Shown in pieces: positions 58,801 to 64,000 of a DNA stretch of 64,000 nucleotides. Under the pieces are notes generated by a model that saw only the letters and a list, made by a program, of their open reading frames with translations, did not search any database and had not been told where the DNA came from. Location of the stretch: the NCBI GenBank assembly GCA_037893245.1, contig JBAIAA010000409.1:2471001-2535000 (forward strand). The letters are read 5' to 3'. The DNA comes from Crossaster papposus (taxonomy: Eukaryota; Echinodermata; Asteroidea; Velatida; Solasteridae). The first letter of the stretch is position 1; every line of letters begins with the position of its first letter. Made by a program: the position numbers and the translations under genes.

Positions 58801-59484
58801 AGATCCGTTTACAAAACATATGGAGGTTTTCTGAAAGTATTTATACACACAAGTGTTAACAAAACATTCACATTGAAAATTCAGGAGAACCAAAATCAAA
58901 CTTGTTAAAGAGCATCAAAACCATAATGACCGAAGATCTCCTAAGGCCTTTTCGAATCCCTGGCTTCGTCTTCGTCTTTGGCTTAAGGCGATTTTAGATT
59001 CCCAACTGCGATATCCCCTGCCACATTTTGATGCCTGTTGTGCTTCAGAAACATTCAATCCATCGTTTTGAACCCAAAAGTTAGACTATTTAAATTTGCT
59101 TTAATTTCTATTTGCTTCTCAGTAATTCGGAATTTGGAAAAGGCCCTATATTTCCCTTTGTTCCTGTACTACATGTATAACCTAACCCAATAGACTTTAG
59201 CGTACACCTAAACACCCTAGTGTGCTTCTGTCCTAAAAGGTTATGTAATACATGAACATGTATTATGTATACTACAATTGTTAATCTGCAAATCCCATGT
59301 CTACTTATGTACATTGTACATGTGTACCTTCTGGGGTAGAGTTACTGTCGTCAAAATTGAAGTTGGGCAAACTACTTGATGGCGAGGGTGGGGACATGGA
59401 GGCATCGCTGCCGATGCCTTCTGGCAGAAAGTCATTCATGTTAGCGGAACCATTATCGTCACTGAAGATCACTTCGGAGTCCAT
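24929..59484 (-). CDS. RAD54L2: RAD54L2 (ARIP4) SNF2-family ATPase, 20 coding exons
   Basis: Twenty GT-AG exons with consistent phases join into 4875 bp: 1624 residues and a stop (human about 1467). Order: acidic and Lys-rich N-terminus (1-320); motif I GLGKT near 433-437; motif II DEGH near 698-701; motif [12 protein letters not shown]; motif IV FSQSL; motif [10 protein letters not shown] near 1059-1067; motif [13 protein letters not shown] near 1082-1092; Ser/Thr/Pro-rich C-terminal tail. DEGH, IWNHPD and TSARC match human RAD54L2 rather than RAD54 itself. The start is the ATG at 59484-59482, in a strong context (AAGATGG). An open frame continues 9 codons upstream to the acceptor, so the 5' UTR is probably spliced. 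Family knowledge: nuclear DNA-dependent ATPase that interacts with the androgen receptor and with SUMO. An intact piggyBac element sits in intron 10 on the same strand. Confidence 0.95.
26192..26367 (-). CDS. RAD54L2: RAD54L2 exon 19
   Basis: Encodes [20 protein letters not shown] to [15 protein letters not shown]. The end aligns to human LQRAGVLVQKVVTT. Pro-rich. Confidence 0.88.
26661..27245. mobile_element. Fold-back element, 585 bp, RAD54L2 intron 18
   Basis: CAGGATGTCTCTAAAAAA at left inverse to TTTTTTAGAGACACCCTG at right; arms of about 200 bp with CATTGCCATGGATGACTGAA and its inverse. Confidence 0.8.
27640..27848 (-). CDS. RAD54L2: RAD54L2 exon 18
   Basis: Encodes [40 protein letters not shown] and ends STYG, aligned to human LTKAEKKAAKKSYEEDKR. 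Confidence 0.94.
27849..28778. other. RAD54L2 intron 17, SINE-like remnant
   Basis: A TATAATAATAGTAATAGGCAG string near 27965 resembles a reversed SINE tail. Otherwise nothing. Confidence 0.4.
28779..28960 (-). CDS. RAD54L2: RAD54L2 exon 17
   Basis: Encodes [20 protein letters not shown] to [10 protein letters not shown], aligned to human DRVVDDLNPMLNFTRKEVEN. Confidence 0.94.
29026..29266. mobile_element. MITE-1 copy, RAD54L2 intron 16
   Basis: TTAA CCAGTTCGCGCCGGG to CCGGCGCAAACTGG TTAA. Confidence 0.88.
29827..30032 (-). CDS. RAD54L2: RAD54L2 exon 16, motifs V and VI
   Basis: Encodes [19 protein letters not shown], then [15 protein letters not shown] to QISKKGMS. The acceptor is a CA repeat ending in CAG. 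A 12-bp minisatellite lies about 100 bp upstream in the intron. Confidence 0.96.
30131..30466. repeat. 12-bp minisatellite, 28 units
   Basis: Unit GTCCAGTCGCGA repeated 28 times; only a few units vary (GTCCAGTCGCAA, GTCCATTCGCGA). All six frames are free of stops, which creates spurious Ser-Arg-Glu, Pro-Val-Ala-Ser and Leu-Asp-Ser-Arg frames. In RAD54L2 intron 15, about 100 bp from the exon 16 acceptor. Confidence 0.97.
30500..31922. other. RAD54L2 intron 15, nothing clear
   Basis: AT-rich DNA; a cluster of CCGGTTCCCAGATTTCCGGA-like palindromes near 31540; no gene. Confidence 0.45.
31923..32022 (-). CDS. RAD54L2: RAD54L2 exon 15
   Basis: Encodes [18 protein letters not shown] to WLFLLST plus two bases, aligned to human LDGSTPAFERERLINQFN. 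Confidence 0.94.
32125..32196 (-). repeat. tRNA-like SINE head
   Basis: On the minus strand a 72-nt tRNA-like sequence has A box TAGCTCAGTCGGTGGAG and B box GGTTCGAGTCC, an acceptor stem with one mismatch and a 5-bp anticodon stem. The anticodon loop ACGACAA lacks U33, so a working tRNA is unlikely. A second, inverted copy of the 3' half lies at about 32245-32273. Most likely SINE. Confidence 0.6.
33519..33756 (-). CDS. RAD54L2: RAD54L2 exon 14, motif IV
   Basis: Encodes [20 protein letters not shown], then [20 protein letters not shown] and [14 protein letters not shown] is motif IV. Confidence 0.95.
34141..34300 (-). CDS. RAD54L2: RAD54L2 exon 13
   Basis: Encodes [19 protein letters not shown] to [12 protein letters not shown] aligns to human YEW. 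A Lys-rich linker separates the two RecA-like lobes. Confidence 0.9.
34461..34874. mobile_element. Non-autonomous piggyBac derivative (414 bp)
   Basis: TTAA flanks at 34457-34460 and 34875-34878. The left end CCCTAACGCTCCTCAATCC matches the right terminus of the 38667-43069 element. The right end (GCTAGCAAAAAGGGC then GGTTAGGG) matches that element's left terminus. The interior is only subterminal repeats. Inserted inverted to the full element, in RAD54L2 intron 12. Confidence 0.88.
34947..35035. repeat. SINE tail
   Basis: TTGTAAAGCGCTTTGACAC, TAAAGCGCTTTATAAGCACC and an ATTATT-rich end, as in many tRNA-derived invertebrate SINEs; the same GTAAAGCGCTTTGA string occurs at 44484. Confidence 0.55.
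35986..36083 (-). CDS. RAD54L2: RAD54L2 exon 12
   Basis: Encodes [20 protein letters not shown] to LPETSA plus two bases. IWNHPD and the reconstituted TSARC junction are both found in human RAD54L2. Confidence 0.93.
36342..36805. mobile_element. TA-flanked mariner-like MITE
   Basis: TA then CAGTGGAACGCTGCTATACC at left, ACTCACTG then TA at right; ATACCGAAC motifs near both ends. Short imperfect TIR. RAD54L2 intron 11. Confidence 0.55.
37253..37495 (-). CDS. RAD54L2: RAD54L2 exon 11
   Basis: Eighty-one codons from [20 protein letters not shown] to [11 protein letters not shown], aligned to human [20 protein letters not shown]. Confidence 0.95.
37622..37912. mobile_element. TTAA-flanked CCCTAA element, RAD54L2 intron 10
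   Basis: TTAA at 37618-37621 and 37913-37916; begins CCCTAAACCCAGCC and ends AGGTTAGGAT. The interior (GTGCATCAGGTAAAA, CATTGAGCAATGCCA) is shared with the 45439-45960 copy. Confidence 0.65.
38697..39030. repeat. Subterminal repeats, transposase 3' side
   Basis: Three imperfect tandem blocks of about 120 bp, each with CCTCAATCCTCMAAAATCC motifs, AAAAAATGCATTCATCC and CAAGAGGTACCCACTGCC. The same motif class occurs at the other end in inverted orientation. Confidence 0.75.
39434..42145 (-). CDS. piggyBac-family transposase, 903 aa, intact
   Basis: Residues 1 to about 330 are low complexity, alternating Lys/Arg-rich and Glu/Asp/Ser-rich blocks. From about 375 the DDE_Tnp_1_7 fold follows: [19 protein letters not shown], then [20 protein letters not shown]. 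Likely catalytic aspartates are D521 ([11 protein letters not shown]), D595 (LFTDRLYTS) and D724, with D727 also conserved (GGVDRNDQL). The C-terminal part (about 825-880) has a Cys/His-rich domain including [12 protein letters not shown] and [15 protein letters not shown], like the cysteine-rich end-binding domain of piggyBac transposases. No stop or frameshift interrupts the frame. It would catalyse TTAA-specific cut-and-paste transposition in the nucleus. The N-terminal extension is longer than in the classic insect transposase (about 594 aa). Confidence 0.93.
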   Translation of the reverse strand: MSKVVQSLQSSLSREEGILFLSSVMGDNRKRKKKKVLVSSCEEEGEKYKEKQKIKKKKKMFLPSTSEEEVKIRKEKKRKEKLQISSSDDDFSLSNSDEEGEKMRKEKMKRRRERRRNKKKRKEQIHTRVSDVEEEGRKEKKRRREKKKGLLVTSTDEEEEEDEDEDEEKEKEKEKKNIQGKAGKGKAPLQKKKRRRTAAEEEAELRATLRASARDAGVALSRRHYRAVVQSCSESEEEFLDDAVDAAKAADATKAAEESCMEYTSDNDEKNEDDEEEEEEQEDEQEEDGEEEEEEDEEDEEEVSDIPEPPLPRKITKSTKPRKKTKIQQPKSDDDPDPPSVYQPDFPEDKDGWTRKLTDVPIHRFKGTKPPGPTFHQSTSPMYYFVRFFPLVLLSRMAEWTNAKLHLARQKLTSLAEMRAFIGIHLLMGVVKIGKYRNYWSTHPGLQNRLISATMTRNRYDVLNQYWACSDPAKDPQHLKDKAHRYSFMKKHPVYPLQPLWDEVRKRCMEKFNTSRELTVDEAMIKYRGFKANIKKFFMPMKPIRAGFKVYAMTEARSGFMVNFKVHPHKKTTMAAMVKSITKHHCGKYHHLFTDRLYTSVSLATDLLIRSEIYLTGAVKANSKGLPKDLLNVAENPQRERITQMRKVPKGTFYVRQKGQAVVTIWKDSKCMLTVSTGHQGWRDPAVHHVKRKIPDETTGLLKSTVIPAPPQVCDYIKFMGGVDRNDQLRAYHTCSRKAQYWWKKVVYFILDVARVNAWICYKQHHHSGESSGSGSDDSMGDQPTKSLNHSSFVVTLATEMIDGYAHGGAMQQFRGSRATSSHNIDGHFCDTMPGLYPKWCKWCRLHDGVTKKGRTRTTRKGCVVCGVNLHPGKCFTSYHAANKQNHESGTATTSTNPSSTSE
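42770..43062. repeat. Subterminal repeats, transposase 5' side
   Basis: At least seven copies of a CCTCAATCCTCAAAAATCCT-type motif separated by T-rich and CCCATTCAGC-type spacers, with an inverted copy next to the terminus. Likely transposase binding sites. Confidence 0.8.
43285..43447 (-). CDS. RAD54L2: RAD54L2 exon 10, motif III
   Basis: Encodes [19 protein letters not shown] to [14 protein letters not shown], nearly identical to human. The donor at 43284 opens the intron carrying the piggyBac element. Confidence 0.96.
43592..43800. mobile_element. MITE-2 fragment (left half)
   Basis: TTAGGATACACCATTTGCAG, GGCATCCAGCAAAATGATTG and GACGCCGGTTGAATA. Between RAD54L2 exons 9 and 10. Confidence 0.75.
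43855..44203 (-). CDS. RAD54L2: RAD54L2 exon 9, DEGH box
   Basis: Encodes [19 protein letters not shown], a basic run [10 protein letters not shown] (likely NLS), EIIDLEEED, then [19 protein letters not shown] with motif II DEGH, ending ALKNIRT. Confidence 0.96.
44250..44540 (+). repeat. SINE-like element with ATT tail
   Basis: GGGTTCGAGTCTGG (B-box like), TTGTAAAGCGCTTTGATACC, then an ATTATTATTATTAT tail. RAD54L2 intron 8. Confidence 0.55.
44556..45018. mobile_element. Fold-back element with 31-bp perfect TIR
   Basis: 44556-44586 is the exact reverse complement of 44988-45018 (core AGGAAAGGGCATGATGTG). Contains an 18-bp tandem array at 44839-44928. RAD54L2 intron 8. Confidence 0.88.
44839..44928. 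repeat. 18-bp tandem repeat, 5 units
   Basis: GATGTGAATTTGGAAGAG repeated five times, then a diverged sixth. Confidence 0.92.
45439..45960. mobile_element. TTAA-flanked CCCTAA element abutting exon 8 donor
   Basis: TTAA at 45435-45438 and 45961-45964. Shares GTGCATCAGGTAAAA and GAACAATGCCA with 37622-37912 and is interrupted by a TAA-flanked MITE at 45550-45755. Its right TTAA occupies intron positions +6 to +9 of the RAD54L2 exon 8 donor. Confidence 0.7.
45550..45755. mobile_element. PIF/Harbinger-like MITE with TAA duplication
   Basis: Ends CGCTCGGTTTAGACAG and CTGTCTGAACCGAGCG are inverted repeats, directly flanked by TAA at 45547-45549 and 45756-45758. A 3-bp TWA duplication is typical of PIF/Harbinger. 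Nested inside the 45439-45960 element. Confidence 0.75.
45970..46414 (-). CDS. RAD54L2: RAD54L2 exon 8, motif Ia plus Ser-rich insert
   Basis: Begins [17 protein letters not shown] (motif Ia) and ends NMAARHQVI. Between them is a Ser/Gly/Asp-rich insertion much longer than in human, including SARKAKAG and [14 protein letters not shown]. Its donor GTAAGT overlaps a transposon TTAA at 45961-45964. Confidence 0.93.
46580..47621. mobile_element. CAGGCCTCAAA-ended element with 6-bp target duplication
   Basis: Perfect 11-bp inverted ends CAGGCCTCAAA and TTTGAGGCCTG, flanked by CTAACT at 46574-46579 and 47622-47627. Interior TGGCCGCCGTGCCCTTTTTG and CAAGGCCAAAGTGGCCTTGCC are shared with 16103-17011. 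It split an older TTAA-CCCTAACTCCC element. RAD54L2 intron 7. Confidence 0.85.
47941..48115. mobile_element. Diverged MITE-1 copy
   Basis: TTAA CCAGTTCATGTCAGATG, then GCCGGCCTGAACCCG and GAATTGAGATTTGTGAA. Directly followed by a MITE-2 fragment. Confidence 0.65.
48116..48290. mobile_element. MITE-2 fragment
   Basis: TTAAAGGTAAGAATACACCA, GTTTAACTGATCTGTCATAA and TTTTCAACCGGCGTCGG, reverse orientation. Confidence 0.7.
48300..48879. repeat. Fold-back related to the GACCCGCTCC family
   Basis: AACTCCAAGGAAGTAATCAA and TACAACAGAGCCGGCTAT occur in both orientations (48447-48470 / 48650-48675; 48406-48415 / 48700-48720). TATATGTGACCGGCTCTACA (48521) inverts at 48860-48879. Extra right-end copies lie near 48965 and 49190. 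Confidence 0.65.
49268..49432 (-). CDS. RAD54L2: RAD54L2 exon 7, helicase motif I
   Basis: Fifty-five codons from [18 protein letters not shown] to [10 protein letters not shown] with [11 protein letters not shown], the ATP-binding motif I. Confidence 0.96.
50215..50459 (-). CDS. RAD54L2: RAD54L2 exon 6
   Basis: Encodes [20 protein letters not shown] through [17 protein letters not shown] to RSVKPHQ. It aligns to human VIELSSGEED and [25 protein letters not shown] is a second SUMO-interaction-like motif. Confidence 0.93.
50527..50550. repeat. AT microsatellite
   Basis: About eleven TA dinucleotides next to the ACAGGGTGT terminus. Confidence 0.9.
50549..50850. mobile_element. Relative of the 5739-6710 element, right end not seen
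   Basis: Begins ACAGGGTGTCTAAAAAA after an AT microsatellite and shares TTTGACAGAGTTATAAATAA and GGTCAAATTGACCATGGGAC with 6475-6530. Lies in RAD54L2 intron 5. Confidence 0.55.
51513..51604. repeat. Inverted-repeat element, copy 2
   Basis: ACCCCAGCTTTGACTTCGTC through AGCCAGGGTTTGGGAA, matching the 3549-3653 element with divergence. Lies in RAD54L2 intron 5. Confidence 0.5.
51741..51970. repeat. Dispersed repeat, copy 1
   Basis: AACACAATGGGAACAATGGG, CAATTTCTATAGATGAATAG and ATAGGGTATATTGGGTCAAA; the inverted copy is at 58455-58690. Confidence 0.65.
52754..53026 (-). CDS. RAD54L2: RAD54L2 exon 5
   Basis: Encodes [19 protein letters not shown] through [20 protein letters not shown] and AATQ-like MATQKK. 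The hydrophobic-acidic patch [13 protein letters not shown] resembles a SUMO-interaction motif. Phase matches both neighbours. Confidence 0.85.
53774..54015. mobile_element. MITE-1 copy, RAD54L2 intron 4
   Basis: TTAA CCAGTTCGCGCCGGG to CCGGCGCGAACTGG TTAA; close to the 16413 copy. Confidence 0.9.
54146..54549. mobile_element. 404-bp fold-back, RAD54L2 intron 4
   Basis: GGGTACCTGAAATTTAAAAC at left inverse to TTTTTAATTTTAGGTACCC at right; an inner hairpin pairs TAGCGTGGCTATAC with GTATAGCCACGCTA. Confidence 0.8.
55272..55658. mobile_element. Full MITE-2 copy, RAD54L2 intron 4
   Basis: TTAA AGGTAGGATACACCATTTG to CAATGGTGTATCCTACCT TTAA; interior palindrome around GCGATCGCCGTACGGCGATCG trimmed to its core GCCGTACGGC. 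Confidence 0.9.
55795..55907 (-). CDS. RAD54L2: RAD54L2 exon 4
   Basis: Encodes [20 protein letters not shown] and [17 protein letters not shown], aligned to human QEELERRKRLEQQ. Probably helical. Confidence 0.88.
56000..56110. repeat. Degenerate TTTTCCCACTTGTGTGAA repeat
   Basis: Four imperfect units in RAD54L2 intron 3. Confidence 0.6.
56322..56527 (-). CDS. RAD54L2: RAD54L2 exon 3, Lys-rich
   Basis: Encodes [16 protein letters not shown] to KPPQRRRNI with basic clusters PKKKRKK and AKKKKKNK (likely NLS). RRRNIKKFL aligns with human RRNIRKLL. A second in-frame acceptor at 56512 would shorten it by five codons. Confidence 0.8.
57069..57204. repeat. Small fold-back, RAD54L2 intron 2
   Basis: GTGGTGTAGTCAAACTAGC pairs with GCTAGTTTTACCACACCAC; three CTCCATGGATC-like strings inside. 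Confidence 0.75.
57274..57479 (-). CDS. RAD54L2: RAD54L2 exon 2, acidic
   Basis: Encodes an Asp/Ser-rich stretch beginning [18 protein letters not shown] and ending [10 protein letters not shown]. Low complexity; supported by splice phase on both sides. Confidence 0.8.
58455..58690. repeat. Dispersed repeat, copy 2 (inverted)
   Basis: TTTTGACCCAATATACCCTA, CTATTCATCTATAGAAATT and CCATTGTTCTCATTGTGTTC are the inverse of the 51741-51970 strings. Confidence 0.65.
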
Positions 59485-59512
59485 CTTGGGTGGGTTTTTC
59501 TGTTTTTCTTTT
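59328..59512 (-). CDS. RAD54L2: RAD54L2 exon 1 (first coding, start at 59484)
   Basis: Encodes [20 protein letters not shown] through DDSNSTPE. Acceptor CTTTCCACAG, donor GTACAC. The 28 bases before the ATG are open (KEKQKNPPK), so an upstream in-frame start in another exon cannot be excluded. Confidence 0.8.
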
Positions 59513-59621
59513 CTGTGGAAAGATGCAAGGAGACATTCAGGAAATGTAAATATGTAGGTTCAAGTATACTTCCAGAAGATTAAGGTGTTTACAAACCTTA
59601 CATTACAGAGACACAAATTAA

Positions 59622-60075
59622 CACTAAACCCCCAAGGCCCATTTTTGCTACATGTAGCAACCATCCTCAGTCCTCAAAAATCCTCTAATTGTTTAACTTA
59701 CATGTATTTTCAAATCGAAGGGTATCCACTGCCTCAATCCTACCTCGGATTGCCATAATATTAAAAAAATGCATTCATCCTCAATGCTAAACAATCCTCC
59801 ATTTTTTAAAACTTCAAATTGAAGGGTACTCACTGCCTTAATCCTTCAAAATCCTCAAAGATTTTGCAGGATGAGGGCACTTGGAAGTTGATGCATCAGA
59901 AGAATTTGAAGGATTGAAGGCGTATGGGGCTTTGCCACTGGAAGATAATGAAGGATCCAGGCCATAAAGCCTAAAACTAATGCTGGATGATTTTGCAGGA
60001 TTGAGGTTACTTGGGTATTTATCCAAATGAGAATTTTGGAGGATTGAGGTTATTTGTTACTTTGCACTTTCACAC
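59622..60075. mobile_element. Decayed piggyBac-related element next to RAD54L2 exon 1
   Basis: TTAA at 59618-59621 is followed by a diverged terminus (CACTAAACCCCCAAGGCCC). CCTCAATCC-type repeats and the AAAAAAATGCATTCATCC spacer are shared with 38697-38900. The 3' half (GGATTGAGGTTACTTGGGTA) matches 4630-4690. The right boundary is approximate. Confidence 0.65.
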
Positions 60076-60752
60076 TGCTCAGGCTCTATGCATATTCTCC
60101 GTTCAGTCAAGGTACATACATGTACATGCTTACATGTAAGTCAAGGTGTACAATGTAATTACGTAAACTATACGTTTTAGTGAAATAACTCTTGTAGGAC
60201 GAAATTATCGGGACCAGTATTTCATATTTATGCACTATCTTGGTAGGCCGGGACATAGGCCCCTCTGGATGGGTGACTGTATTGCCTTAAACGTAAAACG
60301 AAAAGGTGAACATTTTGCTCAGTGACATCGCAAAATTATCCACATGAACATCTCTTCATCGCTAGTACTTAGGGGGGACAATACAAATTTTAATATTGCT
60401 TTTAGGAAGTTATTTGGGACTATTTCTTGAAGGGCTTGGTGAGTAGATTGCAAATCTCTTTCAACTTTCAAAATCGGTCAAAGCGTTGCCAAGTTATGGT
60501 CCGATAAACTTTTCAGATTGCGCTTTTTCCTAGACAACAAACGTATTAAGCAACAGTAATTAAAAAGTGTTTTTTGAACCATCTCATTTATTCTATTTAC
60601 ATCTTTCAAGCATTTCAAATCATCTTTTCTAGTATGTATGTTGCTCATATTTTTCATATAAGTCTTTCTTTTTCAGATGATACATTTCATGAGATCTGCA
60701 AATTCTCATGTTGTTACTCTAGTGGGTCTGCACGGTGTGTATGACACCCCTA

Positions 60753-61152
60753 CTACAGTCAAACCTTGATATAGCGGCCATCGACGGTGCCGTTTTTTTG
60801 TGGCCACTATACGCAAGTGGCCACTATAGCAAAACGTACACATGTACACACACATATACATGTACATGTATGAAGTCCAGGAACCAAACAACAGGAGAGA
60901 TTTCAAAGTCAACAGAGGGCGCACTTCATTTCTGCGGCCGGAGTACACAGGTTTCACGGCAATGTAATTGCACACATTTTATTTCCTGTGGGCTAATATG
61001 GGTTGGCCACTGGCCGCGTTACGCAGTGGCCGCATTAGCAGAAATGGTTATGGTATGTTTATGCAAGAATCAAACTGGGACCAAGCAAAGGTGGCCAGTT
61101 AAGCCAGGTGGCCGCTGTATCAAGGTAGCCGCAATGGCAGGTTTGACTGTAG
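60753..61152. mobile_element. TA-flanked Tc1/mariner-like MITE (400 bp)
   Basis: CTACAGTCAAACC and its inverse GGTTTGACTGTAG at the ends, TA on both sides; interior GTGGCCACTATAGC motifs in both orientations. Confidence 0.75.
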
Positions 61153-61159
61153 TAGTAGT

Positions 61160-64000
61160 CGACTATGAGGGCGCCTTTTCACTCTTCCGTGGATCGTCTT
61201 GGATCTGAGCACCCAATGCCCTGCAACGACTTATCGACGCGGGATCCCTTTACGTGCACTCGATCTTGATCTTAATGTGTGTGTGGGGCGCTTTGAAACG
61301 TTGCCTGCTAAGCACGTCTCGGATTCAAGACTACGCAACAAACACGTACGTTAGCGGAAGAGAGGCAAAGCACTCGCATTCGACAACTAGTAATTAGAAG
61401 ATGGCCGAGTGGATTGTTTGCGATATCTTATCACCCATTTAGAAAGAGGATGCCTACACCATGTAAGCCTATACCTACTAAGATAGTGCCGGGCCTGATA
61501 ATTTCGTCTCACGACTCATGAACGTTATTTCGCTCAAACGTATTTGACAAGTGCTGGAATGGCATAAAAAACAAGTTTCACTGCACTTACTGTTTGTAAA
61601 AACCTTACAGTTCTGGAAATATAATACCACATACATTGTATGTAGACCCTAAAATCATTACCCAAACATCATTCTTTGTGAATATTAAAAACATGTTGTG
61701 GTTTTCGTTTACGACACGGTCGATACACTTTGACCTGTGACATCACAGACATCCGGCATAATATAATGCGCGCGGCGCGGCCATATACAAAAATGGGGTC
61801 GAATGTCTTGGATTTGCAGGTCAAAAATTGATCATGAATACCCCCGAAGCCCCTGAAGCTGATCTTGGACACATACAGTACATGTACAGTATAAAAAGGC
61901 TACATGTATTTAGGTGATTATGATGTATTTTTGTGGATTTTGGCGACATTTTGAACCACATTTAAGACATTTCACCTGATGCATGTTGTCCAACATTACT
62001 CCTAATAACTATGGGGCTCCTGATGTCGCAGGGCAGAGCTTCATAGTTAGAGAGGGTTTTTACAGGAATAGTTTTTACCTTTTTTACATAAGATGGGCAA
62101 GATTTGACCGGTTTTATTGGTGCAACAGCTGGAGTTGATAAAATACTCAATATACTTTTTTTTTAGGTAGACCATGCAGCATATTAGGAGTAATTGCACG
62201 TAATTTGTTCATGGTTTATATTGTTTAACGTCATGTACAAACCCTCTCATCTAAACTATTAATCTCCGCCCTGCGGGCGTCGGGAGCCCTATACTACTGG
62301 ATACAGTTATAGGCCGGGTATAAACTTTGACTATACAATGTAGCAATCTAAATCATGACCTCCGTTTACATACAACAAGCAATTTAAAGCTCTGAATAAA
62401 AATATCAAGGGTTTCACAGACATTTACCGTAAACCGGCAAATTATTGATTGTGTCTTCGTTTCATAAATAAATGTCAAGGTAAAAATACCCTACACTAGA
62501 CTTCTTCTTTTTCTTTACGCCATGGCTATTTTTACGCAACCGTAAACCTACTAGACATTACTTCGGGTATTTTTACGCAAGTTCCGCGGATCCGGTAGCG
62601 CATGCGCAGTCCTAGTTAATTGTATAATATTAAAGTCCCTATTGTTGTGTATCATACACGACTTTTATACCTTTTTCTATAACTAAGACCCTATCTAGAT
62701 GAGATTATTTAGGTGCATAATTAATTTTGGTTAATAGAAAAAGGTATTAGGAGTTATACAATTAACCAGGCCCAGGGACTGTATCCATTTATTTTGGTGA
62801 ATTATGGCTGTCAACCGTCGGGGGTCGTCATATGTTTCACGCGTATTGAGTTTCCCTTTTCTGTGTCGCGGAAACCAGTTTTATCACGTGAAAATAGCCG
62901 AAGTACATGTACATGTACGTAGTACGTAGGTTTTAATACGGTCACGTAAAAATAGCCACTTTCTTTCTTTACTCACCAAGAACAGGAACCAGAGATATTC
63001 ATAAATCTGTCTCACGCAGTCAAATACATTTCTAGTATTTGATGGGCGGCAATTTACATGAACAAAAATGTCATAATTTAAGACACAAATGAAAGTTGAA
63101 ACAATAACTTTTCCATAATGCCTGGTTTACGTCTTTCGTGCTCTTTGTGCTGCCTGTTATGCAAGGAAAACCTAAATTGGAACCTAAACAAATTAAGAAC
63201 CTCGCCCGTTCTAAATTAAACTTTTGCAAGTCGGTTCAATATTGTAGTACATGCACTGCCCGGACGACATGCAATGTTGCGACACGTCATCTAGTTTTGA
63301 ACGCGTTATTTTGATATATATTTTCCCCCTCTTTAATGGAGGAGCATAGCCACAATTTATTTAGGTATTGTCAGATCTAAGCCACATAGAGAAAAAAATA
63401 GGCCACGTCCGAAATCCAAATCTCTTTGTCCATTACAACTGCACGTGACCCGTAGACGTAACTCGATCTGGAACTCTGTTTCGGCGCGGCGGATACGGCA
63501 GCGATTTACCCATTGGAGTGACTAGCATGAAGTTTAAACAAAATGTCCGCCTTTGCAAGTATTTGTGGTTGCGGGCGCCAAATTGCGAATAAAGCCAAAA
63601 TAAGAAACAGCGGGTGGCTATGGTGTCCCGTAAACGACATTGTGTATTGACGATTGTTCGACTACTAAACCAGCAAAGGTGGAGAAAATGTCCAACTGAG
63701 GTTTCCCCTGTAAAGAACATCCACAACATTTATTTTCTTCTGGGAATGGGAATTACCAAAAATCTGTTACCAGAAATTATAAGAAACCTATGAAGAGATT
63801 TTGTGAACCACGAATTATACGTTTTGAAAATCGGGTACAAAATGTTAACCCTTTTTTCATTATTAATTTTGTTTTAAAAGTGTTTCTTAATTTACACAGA
63901 AATTTCAAACAAAACCGACGAAAAATTGAGGTAGGTTTTGTCAATCATTTAAAGGCAGTCGTTCAAGAGTTCTAGCTACATGTAACATACGTTTACGAAT
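61160..64000. other. No gene seen, upstream of RAD54L2
   Basis: Contains the CTCCGCCCTGCGGGCGTCG repeat near 62266 and repeated GTATTTTTACGC strings near 62525-62575. No exon of a known gene was recognised on either strand. Confidence 0.45.

Overview
This is a eukaryotic, intron-rich and transposon-rich window. It looks like nuclear DNA of a marine invertebrate animal. The two host genes are very close to their vertebrate orthologues, introns are long, and the frequent ACATGTAC-type strings and dense TTAA/TA/TAA-flanked inverted-repeat elements would suit an echinoderm or another invertebrate deuterostome. The species cannot be fixed from the sequence alone.

Two conserved chromatin-ATPase genes face each other. 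On the + strand, positions 5099-17461 hold nine coding exons of RUVBL1 (Pontin), an AAA+ ATPase. They encode residues 48 to the C-terminus (409 residues plus stop), and every junction is GT-AG with consistent phase. The exon(s) for the first 47 residues were not found in the window. On the - strand, positions 59484 down to 24929 hold 20 coding exons of RAD54L2 (ARIP4), a SNF2-family ATPase related to ATRX. They join to a 4875-bp frame (1624 residues plus stop) with all helicase motifs. The two genes converge, with about 7.5 kb of repeat-filled DNA between their stops.

The rest is mostly mobile DNA inside introns. The most notable element is a complete piggyBac-type transposon at 38667-43069, in RAD54L2 intron 10. 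It has flanking TTAA, CCCTAAC/GTTAGGG ends, subterminal repeats, and one uninterrupted 903-residue transposase frame with DDD residues and a cysteine-rich C-terminus. A 414-bp internally deleted relative with the same two ends sits about 4 kb away at 34461-34874. Older relatives lie beside the RAD54L2 first coding exon and just upstream of the first visible RUVBL1 exon. Two further TTAA-flanked MITE families (called here MITE-1 and MITE-2) have many copies. For each, a nested insertion proves TTAA target use.

Other elements are a 3.4-kb TAA-flanked element (1165-4596), a 972-bp element with a 9-bp target duplication (5739-6710), a family with 6-bp target duplications (16103-17011 and 46580-47621), TA- and TAA-flanked MITEs, large fold-backs, tRNA-derived SINE pieces, a 28-unit 12-bp minisatellite (30131-30466) and a perfect 176-bp tandem duplication (about 11924-12275).

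Layout: 1-5098 is upstream repeat DNA; 5099-17461 is RUVBL1 with elements in most introns; 17462-24928 is the convergent intergenic region, which is repeat-rich; 24929-59512 is RAD54L2, with the intact transposon in intron 10; 59513-64000 is upstream repeat DNA with no recognised gene.
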